From Prostheceraeus crozeri (lineage: Eukaryota; Platyhelminthes; Polycladida; Euryleptidae): DNA of 64,000 bases. Both the position numbers and the translations under genes were made by a program. Of this stretch, positions 23,214-33,809 are shown one piece after another. Below the pieces are notes generated by a model. That model worked only from the letters and a program-made list of their open reading frames with translations. It was not told the DNA's origin and searched no databases. The stretch's first letter is position 1, and each line of letters begins with the position of its first letter. The DNA is taken from contig CAJQUW010005759.1 in NCBI GenBank assembly GCA_907163375.1, positions 62,001 through 126,000 on the forward strand. The letters run 5' to 3'.

Positions 23214-23519
23214 ATGTTGAATGGTTATAAGATAGAGCATGTACCAGTTTTAAAAGATTATCGTCATCCTACAAATCCTGTAAATTCGAAGAAAGAAGTT
23301 AGATTTTATTATCATCATAAATACGTTGCGCTCGTTACAGATTATAAAACAAAACATGGTATTAAACCGTGTGTTAAAACAAAAGACTTTCCACTTTGTT
23401 TAAGAAGTTTCCGAGTATTTTTGGCGTATAATAATTTATGGTGGTTGGTTAAGAAAGAACATTTAACAACACATGAATTAGAAACATTACATCAATTACA
23501 TATTCCTGTGTATATGTAA
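23214..23519 (+). CDS. Small Polinton protein, function unknown
   Basis: 101 residues rich in His, Tyr, Lys and Val, with YYHHKYVALVTDY and a C-terminal LETLHQLHIPVYM. I do not recognise it. It starts after an A-rich leader and ends just before the perfect hairpin GAACC-GA-GGTTC at 23,525-23,536. Its place between packaging ATPase and polymerase is compatible with a virion or replication accessory role. Confidence 0.5.
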   Translation: MLNGYKIEHVPVLKDYRHPTNPVNSKKEVRFYYHHKYVALVTDYKTKHGIKPCVKTKDFPLCLRSFRVFLAYNNLWWLVKKEHLTTHELETLHQLHIPVYM

Positions 23520-23568
23520 AAACGGAACCGAGGTTCTATGTAAAAATTCATTTTTTCTTTTAAAAAAT

Positions 23569-26500
23569 ATGAATCGTGAAATGTCTCTCGGACAAACGTC
23601 TAGGATTGATGAATTAATCAAGAAACAAACTGCTGAGTTTGATGCGCAAATTAAACATAGTAAACGTAGTAAACGTATTAAAAAACAGAAACGTACTAGG
23701 CGTAGTATTAGACGTAATACTAAAAAACAGAAACGTGGAACAAAAGAAATATTAGAAACTCCTATTAGTGATATCTTTTTTGATGATAGAATTAAGGATG
23801 AACTTGGTGATGATTTATGTAATTTATTTAATCCAAATGAAATTAAATATGAAAATGTATCTTTTATTAATGTAGTAAATGATATGCGGAAACTTTTAGC
23901 AAATGGTAAAATTATTAATTTACTTGGAAAAGTTGTTAAAGATCAGGAAAATATAATTCAAAATTTTTACGTAACCTTCTATAATAAAAAATCATTTGAA
24001 ACATGGTTTTCGAATCTGGATGAGAAATCCGATGCTAACGAATGGATTTTTACAGGTAATATTAAATATGAAGATTTTGGAATGAAGTTAGTACAAAGAT
24101 CGCATAGAGGGGCAGGGATTAATATGAAATATAGAATCAAAGAATATTTCGGTGAATATTGTTATATTCCTTCTGAAGATTTTTGTTTTATTAAATGTTA
24201 TAATGTTTTACGAGGTTTTAATGAAGAACAAGGAGAAATGATGAAAGAAATGTTTAATAATTTTTTATATAAAGAGAAAGCCACATCTAGAACAGGAGTA
24301 ATGTCAAACTGCAAATTTTCTCAATTCAATAAATATTTTGGAGAATGTGTTCAATATTATAGTCCTGCCAATCGTCATTTAAATCCTAGAGGAATTGAAA
24401 CGTTTCATAATTATGTTTATTACAATTATTTTCACGCAGGTTCAACAATTGGTCACTATTGTTTAATTAATAAATCTCATAAATTAAAAGCTATTAGAGA
24501 AATTGAAAATAATTTCAAACCCATATATAAAACAGTTACTGATGAAAATCTAACAACGCGTCCATATAAAATCATAACAAAGAAAAAATTGACTATGCTT
24601 CAACATATATTTGGGATCTCGAAACTTTTACTGATCCTAACTGTTCAACAGCTCATCCTATTCCTTACGCTGTAGGAGCTATTAATTTTAATAAATTTAT
24701 ATGTTGCTTACCGAAACAAAGATTGAAAGAATTAGAAACACGTTTGTTAAGTGATATGATTAAAATTAAACGATCAAAAGATGAAGATGAAATTAAAAAA
24801 CTTAAAAAACAGATTAATGAGTATAATAATTTAACTGAATTAGAATTTAATAAACTTCAAAATTGTGTGAAAATATTTACGAGAACTGAGGATGATGAAT
24901 GTTCGATCGGGGGAAACCCAGAGGACGTATGTCCGATCCATCAATTTTTTAAAACTCTTGGAAAATTTAATTATTCGAGAGTAACTTTAATAGCTCACAA
25001 TTCATCAGGTTTTGATTCCTATTTTCCGATAAAAGCTAATTTTAAATTATCTAAACCGCCTCTTAAAACTTCAAGAGGAATATTGACTGCTTCATTACAA
25101 AATCCTTATACAACTGAATGTGTTAGTAGATACATTCAAAAATCTCTTAGATTTAAAAACAATATGAAAAAAGATTCACTTTCAGGTAAATTAGCACTTC
25201 AAACTATTATAATGAAATGTAGTTATCAACATGTAAAAACAAGTCTTTCTAAGTGGTGTGAGAATTTTAAAATTCCTACGAATGTGTGTAAATTAAATTA
25301 TGAAATTGGAGACATAACACATGAAAATTATAAAGAAAAAGAAAATGAATGGAGACCATATTTAGTTAACGATATTCTTTCTTTAGCTTTTTGTATCTAC
25401 AAATATAATAATGTTATGCGAGATTTAGTTGGTGAAGATATAACTACTAATTTAACATCCTCTGCTTTAACATTTAACGGTTGGATGAAAAGCGTACAAA
25501 ATGACAATATAAATATTCATTCTCATATAGATTTATGGGCTAGAAATTATATTAGAAAATCTGTTAAAGGTGGAAGAGTTTCAGCAAATATAAGAAAATA
25601 CATATCGCCATTTTGTAGCATCTTGTTACCAATATTAAAACAGTATTTACCTGGTCGCTGCGCTGGGGGGACTTTGTCCCTTGGTCGCTACGCTGGTGGG
25701 GCTTTGTCCCCTGGAAATAATTTAATAGATTTAATGAAACAGTATCGAGATTTAGGAGATAAAACTGAAATTTGTAAGAAAATTTCAAATCAACTACTTG
25801 AACAAAAAAATGAATTTCTAATGGCTTTTGATGCAACATCTTTATATCCATCAGCTATGTATGATGAAAATTCAGAATACCCTAAAGCTGAATCAGCTAG
25901 AAAATTTCGTCAAGAAGAAGAGCGGGAAATAGTATATAAATTTAATAATCAAACATTTAGACCTAAAACTGGAATATTCTCTGTTGTGTTTCAATATCCG
26001 AATGATATGTTTTTCCAACCAGTTCCTATAAAAGATAAAGTTAAAAATCAAAATAATAATTCTCATGTAAAAGTAATCAGGTTTAGAAATGGTATATGTT
26101 ATGATGTATTAACTTCTGTTGACATACAAGAAATTGTTAGATGTGGGGGAAAAATCTTACATATTACTGATGGTATAATTTATGAAAAAAATTATCAAGT
26201 TTCACCATTTCGAAATTATATTGAAAAACTTTTTAATTTGAGAAAAAGATATAAAACAGAAGGAAATACTGTAGGTGATGAGTTAATTAAATTATTGATG
26301 AATTCGCTATATGGCAAAACTGTGCAAAAAGATATAACCACTAAATATCATTTATGGAATGAGAATACATTGAGAAAAAATTTCACTCAAGAAGTAAAAG
26401 ATTATGAAAAATTAAATGATGAACAATATTTAGCGAAAGTAGAAATGGAAGATGATGAATTTCTCAAAACTAATATTGTAAAAGATGGGAAGACGTCATT

Positions 26501-27104
26501 CATGCCATCACACTTAGGTTCTTTCATTCTTTCTCACTCTAGAAGAATCATGAATAATTTTATTTTAGAAATTAATGGTTTCAAAGAAAAATACATTCAT
26601 TATACAGATACTGATTCAATATATATTTCCAATGAGCTCTTTAATAAATTAGACGCTGCTGGATATGTTGGAGGAGAATTGTGTCAAGGGAAAAATGATT
26701 ATGGAAATGGTGGAATTATTTTTGCAATGTTTATTGCACCTAAAGTAAAATACTGTATTACTGTAGATGAGCAAGGGAGACTTAGTGAAAAGAAAACATT
26801 CAAAGGTTATTCACAAAATAAAGTAAAAGTAGAAGATTTTCTAAAATTATATTCGGGGAAAACATTATCGACTACAGTTAATAAACCATGGAAAAGATCT
26901 TTAGAAACTGGAATTAGTATTCCTGATAAAAATAATAATACTGAAGAAAAAAAATTTTCTGGTCAAATAAATATTCTTAAACGTCAAGCACCTGATGAAA
27001 ATGAAATTATGTTACCTTATAACGGAGAAGATATTCAAGCTGAAATATTTCAAACAATCATCTGTGAGAGTAATTTAAGTGATGATGATGACACGTGGGA
27101 ATAA
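23569..27104 (+). CDS. Protein-primed DNA polymerase B region (broken)
   Basis: Polinton pPolB coding region, listed as one region because it looks broken. The N-terminal part begins after a CTTTTAAAAAATATG leader with a Lys/Arg-rich stretch (KRTRRSIRRNTKKQKR), expected for the terminal-protein side. Motifs by nucleotide position: exonuclease motif AHNSSGFDSY near 24,993; polymerase motif A FDATSLYPS near 25,827; motif B MNSLYGKT near 26,298; motif C YTDTDSIY near 26,601. These are the catalytic signatures of family B polymerases that start from a protein primer. The segment 25,650-25,715 adds a GC-rich hairpin repeat within the coding sequence (GRCAGGTLSLGRYAGGALSP). Confidence 0.9.
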
Positions 27105-27243
27105 TAATTTTTTTATTACATCTAAAAATTTATTACATCTAAAAAATTTATAACATCTAAAAACTTATTCCATTTAAAAATTTTATTACATATGAAAATA
27201 TATTTATCGAATATTTTGGTATTTTCTATTAAGTTTTATCATA
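27105..27243. repeat. AT-rich tandem repeat between convergent genes
   Basis: Degenerate repeats of TTATTACATCTAAAAAT separate the polymerase stop from the stop of the convergent minus-strand gene. Confidence 0.7.
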
Positions 27244-28548
27244 TTAAATTTCATCATATAATGTTTTATCAAAAGATAATTTAAATTTTTTTTCACTAAC
27301 GATTGATTCTTCATCATCATCATAAATTGATTCTTCATCATCATCATAAATTGTTTCTTCATCATCATAAATTACACTTTTTGGTATAGGATGCCCTTCC
27401 ATGATAGGATACCATTCTCTTATTGGAATATCTAATTCTAAATTACATTTTTTATCTGATAATAATATAATAGAGAAAAATATTGGTCTTTGATCTCTTT
27501 TGGAAAATTTAATAACACCACCATAATCTGAATCACTTTTAGTTTTTATTAAAGATGATAAAATTTTAAATTGATTAGATGTAAATCCTAATTTAAATTT
27601 TGTAGACCCGACACATAGTTGTCTAACAGTATCTTCAACTATGCCATCATTATTATTTTCAATTGTAAGAAAATGAAATTTAGATAAATTTTTATAATTA
27701 CTAATATTTTTATAATCTTTTTTACCATTTACACCTTTTTCAGATGTTACAGAATCATCATTATTATCATAAGATTCTTTAAGATCGGGCAAAGCCCTAG
27801 AACCTTCGGTTCGTTTATTATGATTATGATTATGATTATGGTCATTGTTAATAGTATAAGGTGTAGTCCACATATAAATTTTCTCTTGTTGAGCTAAACC
27901 ATTTATATAAGATTTTAATAAATTAATATTTAAGTTGGAATATAATCCTATATACGTATCATCATCATATCTTTGCGGCATTTCTAATGTTTCTTGTTTA
28001 TAAATTGTGTCTCTATAATAAACTTGACATAATAATTCTTCATTATGTTTTTTACTCTCTATGTGAATGTTATATTGATTTTGATCGTCAACAAATAATC
28101 TAATTTTTTCTTTCGAAAAAAATTTTAATTTTTTAACTAATTCTTTAATATTGATATAATTAATAATTTTAGTTTCTATCCAATCAGTATTACTAATTGG
28201 TAACACTGCTCTAATAAATCCATAAACATTATTATGACCTATTATAACCATATTTTCTTTATTTAATTCCACATAAGCTACATCATTATATTTACTAACA
28301 ATCTCCATAAATTTAATAAATGGATCTCCTGGAAACAAACAATAATTAGTTTCTATAGAAGGTAAACCTTTAGTCTGTTCTCTAAATATTTCGGCTTGTA
28401 ATTGAAATAAAATATTAACATCTATACATGGATTATTATTATTATTATTATTATCAAAACATTTATTTTCAAATCCCGTTGATCTCGTCGAATAAGAAGA
28501 ACAGGATGATGCGGGCGAATATAATTTTTTTAAATTTTGATTTTCCAT
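27244..28548 (-). CDS. Polinton protein of unknown function with acidic tail
   Basis: 434 residues on the minus strand, not recognised. After a Ser/Asn-rich N-terminus there is a well-ordered mixed alpha/beta region (PFIKFMEIVSKYNDVAYVEL, YGFIRAVLP and beyond). A low-complexity insert with HNHNHNHNK follows, next to RTEGSRALPD, which is encoded by a GC-rich double hairpin at 27,787-27,812. A second folded region (QLCVGSTKFKLGFTS) leads to a very acidic tail built from EESIYDDDEESIYDDD repeats. A sliding-clamp-like fold crossed my mind because of the two-lobed beta-rich layout, but no motif supports it. Confidence 0.55.
   Translation of the reverse strand: MENQNLKKLYSPASSCSSYSTRSTGFENKCFDNNNNNNNPCIDVNILFQLQAEIFREQTKGLPSIETNYCLFPGDPFIKFMEIVSKYNDVAYVELNKENMVIIGHNNVYGFIRAVLPISNTDWIETKIINYINIKELVKKLKFFSKEKIRLFVDDQNQYNIHIESKKHNEELLCQVYYRDTIYKQETLEMPQRYDDDTYIGLYSNLNINLLKSYINGLAQQEKIYMWTTPYTINNDHNHNHNHNKRTEGSRALPDLKESYDNNDDSVTSEKGVNGKKDYKNISNYKNLSKFHFLTIENNNDGIVEDTVRQLCVGSTKFKLGFTSNQFKILSSLIKTKSDSDYGGVIKFSKRDQRPIFFSIILLSDKKCNLELDIPIREWYPIMEGHPIPKSVIYDDEETIYDDDEESIYDDDEESIVSEKKFKLSFDKTLYDEI
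27787..27812. repeat. Double-hairpin element inside a reading frame
   Basis: GGGC-AAA-GCCC followed by GAACC-TTC-GGTTC, lying within the 434-residue minus-strand gene. There it encodes RTEGSRALPD without breaking the frame. It matches the copies in the terminal repeats. Confidence 0.9.
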
Positions 28549-28667
28549 TTTTTTATTTTTATTAGAAAAAATTTTATTTTTATTAGAAAAAATTTTATTT
28601 TTTTATTTTTATTAGAAAAAATTTTATTTTTATTAGAAAAAATTTTATTTTTTTATTGTTTTAAAAA
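28549..28667. promoter_or_regulatory. Divergent AT-only intergenic repeat
   Basis: Tandem TTTTTATTAGAAAAAATT units between a minus-strand gene (start 28,548) and the rightward gene block beginning near 28,668. It should contain start signals for both directions. No GC-rich motif is present. Confidence 0.6.
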
Positions 28668-28774
28668 TGATGTTACCAAATGTTGGTGGAGGTGCATATA
28701 TCCCGAATAATCGTGAATTAGAAATAGAGATAGAAAATTATATCATGAAAACTTGAGACGTTTTATCTGGACCA

Positions 28775-29554
28775 TTGCATCTTTCTATTCTTCCGCAACA
28801 AAATACAGAGTTAACAAATAAACAATATGTTGATACACAAATCAATGACTTAAAGGAAAAATATATAAACGATGTTTTGGTTCCACTGATGAACGAATTA
28901 AAGTTGCTTAAACTTAATGACAAATCATTAAACGAAAAATTATTAAAACTTGATAAAAAGGATGGAGAGCTAGAAGCAGATATAGCAAAACTTTTTAAAA
29001 AGATTTCTGAACAATCAAAAATTTTAATATTACTTTCTTTAAATTTAAAATCTGCTGTAATTAAAAATAAACATCAGATAAAAATGTTAAAAGAACAATT
29101 AGAAGATGAAATAGAAAAACTACCTGAAAGAATTAAAAAAAATTTAAAACAGTTACAAACTACATTCCAAAAAAGTGTTGATGAATTGAGTTCTAAAATT
29201 ACTCAACAAATGAAAAAGATGAATAGAATAATAAATGAAGTAAACTCACTTAATGAAAAAGTTGATAAAATGAAAACTCTTAAAATCAATTTAGAAAATG
29301 AATTAAAGAAAAATTTACAAGAAAACTCTAAAGAAAATAAAGAACAGTTAGATTCTGTTAAAAGACAATTAGATGTTCTTAAAATTAAGTTAAATGCTCT
29401 TAAAACGGCATTGAAGATTAATCAGCAGAAAATGCAAGTTAATAGAAAAGAAATTAAAGTACATCACACGCTGCTTGACGCAATAGATAAAGTGCAACAG
29501 TCAATTAATAAAGTTATCTCGAAGTTGTTGTCCATTCACAAACGTAAATCTTAA
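28775..29554 (+). CDS. Polinton long coiled-coil protein
   Basis: 259 residues, almost entirely heptad-like coiled coil (repeated KLKLNDK, ELEADIAKLFKK, LNEKVDKMKTLKINLENEL). Lys and Leu are enriched and there is no enzyme motif. A fibre-like or scaffold role in the virion is conceivable; the family is not identified. It lies directly upstream of a small virion-type protein and the major capsid gene. Confidence 0.55.
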   Translation: MHLSILPQQNTELTNKQYVDTQINDLKEKYINDVLVPLMNELKLLKLNDKSLNEKLLKLDKKDGELEADIAKLFKKISEQSKILILLSLNLKSAVIKNKHQIKMLKEQLEDEIEKLPERIKKNLKQLQTTFQKSVDELSSKITQQMKKMNRIINEVNSLNEKVDKMKTLKINLENELKKNLQENSKENKEQLDSVKRQLDVLKIKLNALKTALKINQQKMQVNRKEIKVHHTLLDAIDKVQQSINKVISKLLSIHKRKS

Positions 29555-29596
29555 CACGTAGATATTTTTCCCAAAAGTCAAATTTAATCCTAAAAA

Positions 29597-30154
29597 ATGC
29601 CTATAATTTATAAACACAATCTTAAACATTTTGCATCAAATAATAAAATTGCTCATGAACCATCTCAGAAACCTGTGTACCATTATGATAGTGTAGAAAC
29701 TGTCGGAACACAAAAGTTCCTAGAAAAGACGTTCCAAAAAGAAGGGGCTGGCATCTTTTCTGGTATTGGAAGTATCGTTAACTTAATTAAAAATAATAAA
29801 GATTTGATTACATCTGCTGCAAAAGGAGCAGCTGCTATAGGTAGTACAGCTAGTGCAATATCAAATGCTGTTAAATCTCAAAACGAATTAAAACAGCTAG
29901 AAGCTATTCGTAAACTTAGGAATGATTCTGAAGAACTAAAAAATTTAAAAAAACTTTCAGATGAAACAAAAAATAAAATTGCTAACATAGCTGTGGGGGG
30001 TGAAACCTTGAGGAGCGGAGCTCCGTCTAATAGTAAACATAATGAAAATAAAAATAATAAAAAAACAATTGAAGAAATAAGAGGTAATGGCGTGAGCAGC
30101 AACCTTCGGTCTAACCAGCAAAGCTGTAGCGGAGCTGGTCTAGCAAAATTCTAA
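29597..30154 (+). CDS. Small virion-type protein with Gly/Ala amphipathic segment
   Basis: 185 residues. The N-terminal 50 residues are polar. Next come GAGIFSGIGSIVNLI and SAAKGAAAIGSTASAISNAV, a glycine/alanine-rich amphipathic stretch like those in small capsid or membrane-active proteins of Polintons and adenoviruses. The rest is charged helix and an Asn-rich tail whose last codons fall in GC-rich hairpin sequence (near 30,010 and 30,100). Start context is CCTAAAAAATG. It sits immediately upstream of the major capsid gene. Confidence 0.55.
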   Translation: MPIIYKHNLKHFASNNKIAHEPSQKPVYHYDSVETVGTQKFLEKTFQKEGAGIFSGIGSIVNLIKNNKDLITSAAKGAAAIGSTASAISNAVKSQNELKQLEAIRKLRNDSEELKNLKKLSDETKNKIANIAVGGETLRSGAPSNSKHNENKNNKKTIEEIRGNGVSSNLRSNQQSCSGAGLAKF

Positions 30155-30269
30155 AATTATATTTAGTAAAATTCTAAAATTATATTTAGTAAAATTTTAA
30201 AATTATATTTAATAAAAATTTTTTTCTTTCTGTGAGAAAAAACAAAAAGTCAAATTATTTCTTATAAAA

Positions 30270-31604
30270 ATGTCTTCGCTTATCGAAAATAAATTTAGAT
30301 TAGACGATCCTCCGTTCGTCAGTTATAATCAAAAAAAGAATGACTATATAAGAATTGCTATGAATCCCGGATCTTCCAGTAGAGTAAATACTGGAGGTGA
30401 TTTAATTTTTGAAGTTGATAATCAGCAGAGTTATTTATATCTACCTGATTCATTTTTACACTGTGAATATTCTTTGTATAGTGATGCCAATTTTACAACA
30501 CCATTACCAGAAACCGATAATATTGCACTAGAGAATAATTTCTTTCCAAGATTATTTACACAAATGCGTTTAGATGTTGCAACTCAAAATATAGAAACAA
30601 TAAGTGATTCTCCAGGTGTAATTGATACAATGCTTAGATTTGTAACAATTGGTGAAAATAATAAAAAGTATGAAATCGAAGGTTGGTTTCCTGATACTAA
30701 TGATGGTATAATTGTTGATGATTTAACTCACGCTGGAACAGATGCCGCAGGAATTGCGAAAGATGTAGAAAATATTGCAAAACATTTAAATAAAACAAAT
30801 AATGATGCATATAAAGAAAGACGTGAATTTAACAAAAAAAGTAAACAGACAGTAAATTGGTCATTGTCTCCATTATTCGGATATTTAGATTATGATAAAA
30901 TATCATATCAATTAAAATTTAAATTAATAATTCATCGTACAGCAAATAATGAATTAATCTTTTTTGGTAAGACTGGGAAAAAAGCATATTTAAAAATTGA
31001 TAGACTTGAATGGTGGATTAAGCATATTACTCCTAGTTTAGAGGTTGAAACAGCTATTGCAAAAAGATTAAATACTAACAAACCAATTCCAGTAAATTTT
31101 CTAAAGCGTACTGCTAGTTCAGTAACTTTTTCCGAACAAAGATTTAACTGGCATTTTACTAGAACTGCGAATACTCCAAGATATTTATTACTAACATTTC
31201 AAAGAAATAATTCTCCAAGTTTTGATAAGAACAATAATATTTTTCATATTAATACAATTCGAAGTTTACAAGTTTCATTAAATCAAACCCGATATCCAAT
31301 TGATCCATTAAGATTCGATGATACCAATAATCAATTTATGGAAGGATATGATTGTTATCGAAATCTTTGTATAGAATTTGGAGTTGAACCACAATTAACT
31401 CCTGGAGATTGGAGACATTTATATCCAATTTTCTGTTTCGATTTAAGTGCACAATCTGAAGATATTATCAAGACTGGCTGTGATGTAACAATTAATATTG
31501 AAAAAAAAGATTCCACAACTTCATTGATGGCTTATGGTTTATTGCTAGAAGATGTAAAATATTCTATTGAAATTCTTAATGGAAAGATGGTAAGGATAGG
31601 CTAA
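30270..31604 (+). CDS. Polinton major capsid protein (double jelly-roll)
   Basis: 444 residues. The order of motifs matches Polinton major capsid proteins. QQSYLYLPDSFLHCEYSL is followed by ENNFFPRLFTQMRLDVATQN, then ISDSPGVIDTMLRFV, GWFPD, the second-domain GYLDYDKISYQLKFKLI, and finally AYLKIDRLEWWIKHITPSLE. It forms the icosahedral shell, with trimers of two stacked jelly rolls. Start context is CTTATAAAAATG. The stop is followed by the small hairpin GAGC-TTC-GCTC. Its presence together with penton, ATPase and protease genes means that the element carries a virion-assembly set. Confidence 0.93.
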   Translation: MSSLIENKFRLDDPPFVSYNQKKNDYIRIAMNPGSSSRVNTGGDLIFEVDNQQSYLYLPDSFLHCEYSLYSDANFTTPLPETDNIALENNFFPRLFTQMRLDVATQNIETISDSPGVIDTMLRFVTIGENNKKYEIEGWFPDTNDGIIVDDLTHAGTDAAGIAKDVENIAKHLNKTNNDAYKERREFNKKSKQTVNWSLSPLFGYLDYDKISYQLKFKLIIHRTANNELIFFGKTGKKAYLKIDRLEWWIKHITPSLEVETAIAKRLNTNKPIPVNFLKRTASSVTFSEQRFNWHFTRTANTPRYLLLTFQRNNSPSFDKNNNIFHINTIRSLQVSLNQTRYPIDPLRFDDTNNQFMEGYDCYRNLCIEFGVEPQLTPGDWRHLYPIFCFDLSAQSEDIIKTGCDVTINIEKKDSTTSLMAYGLLLEDVKYSIEILNGKMVRIG

Positions 31605-31624
31605 AGCCAGAGGAGCTTCGCTCT

Positions 31625-31862
31625 GATAAGTTAGTTAAAATTTTTTCATAACTAGAATAGATTAAAAATTCTTAACTTAAAATTTTTCATAACTAGAATA
31701 GATTAAAATTTTTTGGTAACTTAAAATTTTTTAGTAACTTGAAATTTTTTAATAACTAGAATAGATTAAAATTTTTTGGTAACTTAAAATTTTTTGGTAA
31801 CTTGAAATTTTTTAATAACTAGAATAGATTAAAATTTTTTGGTAACTTAAAATTTTTTATTA
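31625..31862. repeat. AT-rich minisatellite between capsid and small virion gene
   Basis: Tandem degenerate copies of AACTAGAATAGATTAAAA and GGTAACTTAAAATTTTTT, in several roughly 55-70-bp units. It forms the leader of the next gene. Confidence 0.85.
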
Positions 31863-31865
31863 AAA

Positions 31866-32348
31866 ATGTCGCAAGCGAAAGGTAATAATAATAAAACTGT
31901 TGAATTAAAATTACGTAATATTGTTGACAAAAATACCCCTAAAACTATTACGATTAACAAAAAAAAGTATTACATAAGTAAACCAATGATAGAGAATATT
32001 CAATTACAAGAAGAAAAGAATGGCGGGATTCTCCCATTATTTCCATTAATAATAGGTGGCATAGCAGCAGCAGGAAGTGTTGCAGGTGGGACAGCTGGTA
32101 TTGTCCAAGCAGTAAATAAAAATAAATCAGAGAAGGCAGCATTAGAAGAACAAAAACGTCATAATAGAGAGTTAGAGAAAGTTGCTAGGGGTGACGGAAT
32201 AGTAGATAATTTTATTAGTAAATTAAAATTAGTTGATGAAGGAAAACGAGTTCTTAAAAATATTCTCCACAATGTTGATGATTTAATTGAAATTAAAGAA
32301 ACTAAAGATGGTTCTGGAATATATCTAAGTCCTAGTATGATAAGGTAA
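31866..32348 (+). CDS. Small Polinton protein with Gly/Ala hydrophobic segment
   Basis: 160 residues. A basic N-terminus (KTITINKKKYYISKP) is followed by the hydrophobic segment GGILPLFPLIIGGIAAAGSV with AGGTAG, then a charged helix (EKAALEEQKRHNRELEKVAR). The C-terminal GSGIYLSPS resembles the G-L-Y/F-L-x-P ends of small Polinton virion proteins sometimes compared with adenovirus pX. A membrane-active or DNA-condensing minor virion role fits. The stop is followed after 7 nt by the perfect hairpin AGAACC-TTT-GGTTCT (32,356-32,370). Confidence 0.6.
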   Translation: MSQAKGNNNKTVELKLRNIVDKNTPKTITINKKKYYISKPMIENIQLQEEKNGGILPLFPLIIGGIAAAGSVAGGTAGIVQAVNKNKSEKAALEEQKRHNRELEKVARGDGIVDNFISKLKLVDEGKRVLKNILHNVDDLIEIKETKDGSGIYLSPSMIR

Positions 32349-32419
32349 TAACCTCAGAACCTTTGGTTCTTTTCGGTAAAACATTTATTTTTATCTTCTT
32401 AATTTTTTTATCTTTTAAA

Positions 32420-33775
32420 ATGAATTCTAAAAATTCCGAAAATTTAACTAAATTAAAAATTTCTAATTTAGATTTATTGAATTATCTATTAAACAAAAAT
32501 AAAAACTTAAATTGTAAAATTTATGACGGTAACGACGACAAACAAAGTTTGGCTACTACCTACGGTGGTGATATACAAAAAACATTAGAAAACTTTCCTG
32601 GATTTATTTGGAGTAAATATTCGAAAGAAAAACATCTTCCTGGTCATTCATCTACCGGTCCAGGAACTCGATTAGATATAAGACTAGATGAGAATAATAA
32701 TCCGAAACCAGGTGAAGAACCAATAAATAGAGTAGATGCCGCCGCTTACAGGCATGATTTAGCTTATCGAAATCATGATCTAAGTTCTCGACATGCAGCT
32801 GATAAGAAGATGATTCAAGAATTAGATAGTATTCAGAATCCTACATTTAGAGAAAAAATTGAAAGAATGTTTGTTAAGAAAGCTTTACAAGCTAAAATAT
32901 TATTCGGCCAGGGTTTAAATGAAACGACAGCTAAGCTGTCTGAGAGCAACGCTCGAACTAATAACTCTGAGAGCAACGCTCGAACCTACGCGTCCGAAAT
33001 TCATAAAGAATATAGAAAGCCTAAATATTTATTGAAAGTAAAAGTATTTAATAAAGATGATATTTGGAGTGCTGATCTTATTCATATGCCGAATGAAAGG
33101 GACTACAAATACGCATTGACCGTTATAGATTTATATACACGATACGCTTGGGTAAAGCCTTTAAAAAATAAAAGTGGTCTTTCAGTTAAATATGCGTTTG
33201 AAGAAATCTTTAAAGAAAGTAAGAGAAAGCCAAAAAAATTGTTTGTTGATAAAGGATCGGAATTTTATAACCGAAACGTTCAGCCACTATTTGAAATTGT
33301 TTATTCAACTGAAAACGCTGGGAAGGCCGTAGTGATAGAAAGATTCAATCGGACGTTAAAAAATAAATTATTCAAGAAATTTACTGAGCAAAGAAATCAG
33401 AAATGGTTGAAGATATTACCAGGAATTGTAGATGAGTACAATAATAAAGTTCATTCTGGTATTGAAGAAACTCCAAAGAATGCTTCTGACGACCCTGATC
33501 TAGTACGAAAGAAAATATTCGAGAATAATAATTTGAATGAGAGTAATCCGAATTTGCAGAAACTTAAGCCGAAATTTAAAATTGGAGATAGAGTTAGAAT
33601 ATTTAAATATAAGAATAAATTTGAAAAAGGCTTTGTTGGCTATTGGACTAAAGAAATATTTGAAGTTTCTAAAATAAATCAAAGTTATCCGATTACTTAT
33701 GAAATTAAAGATTTAGATAATGAGGATATCAGAGGCCGTTTTTATCAAAATGAATTACAGAAAACAGAGCTTTAA
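32420..33775 (+). CDS. Phospholipase A2-like domain joined to retroviral-type integrase
   Basis: 451 residues from the ATG at 32,420, preferred over 32,363 because of its CTTTTAAAATG leader. Residues about 60-160 match the parvovirus-type phospholipase A2-like domain of Polintons: LPGHSSTGPGTRLD, then the catalytic YRHDLAYR near residue 110. Residues about 205-400 are an integrase core with D (WSADLIHMP, 219), D (VDKGSEF, 277) and E (VIERFNRTLK, 307), followed by a C-terminal SH3/chromo-like region (GDRVRIFKYKN). The linker contains SESNART twice, encoded by GC-rich hairpins (32,930-32,990). The two domains share one uninterrupted frame here. Confidence 0.85.
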   Translation: MNSKNSENLTKLKISNLDLLNYLLNKNKNLNCKIYDGNDDKQSLATTYGGDIQKTLENFPGFIWSKYSKEKHLPGHSSTGPGTRLDIRLDENNNPKPGEEPINRVDAAAYRHDLAYRNHDLSSRHAADKKMIQELDSIQNPTFREKIERMFVKKALQAKILFGQGLNETTAKLSESNARTNNSESNARTYASEIHKEYRKPKYLLKVKVFNKDDIWSADLIHMPNERDYKYALTVIDLYTRYAWVKPLKNKSGLSVKYAFEEIFKESKRKPKKLFVDKGSEFYNRNVQPLFEIVYSTENAGKAVVIERFNRTLKNKLFKKFTEQRNQKWLKILPGIVDEYNNKVHSGIEETPKNASDDPDLVRKKIFENNNLNESNPNLQKLKPKFKIGDRVRIFKYKNKFEKGFVGYWTKEIFEVSKINQSYPITYEIKDLDNEDIRGRFYQNELQKTEL

Positions 33776-33809
33776 CCTCTAGGTGGCGCTTTAGCTAGCT
33801 TCGCTTGAG

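Noticed and set aside
27244-28548. Possible sliding-clamp (PCNA-like) protein
   Set aside because: The two-lobed beta-rich layout is suggestive, but no clamp motif is visible. Kept as unknown.
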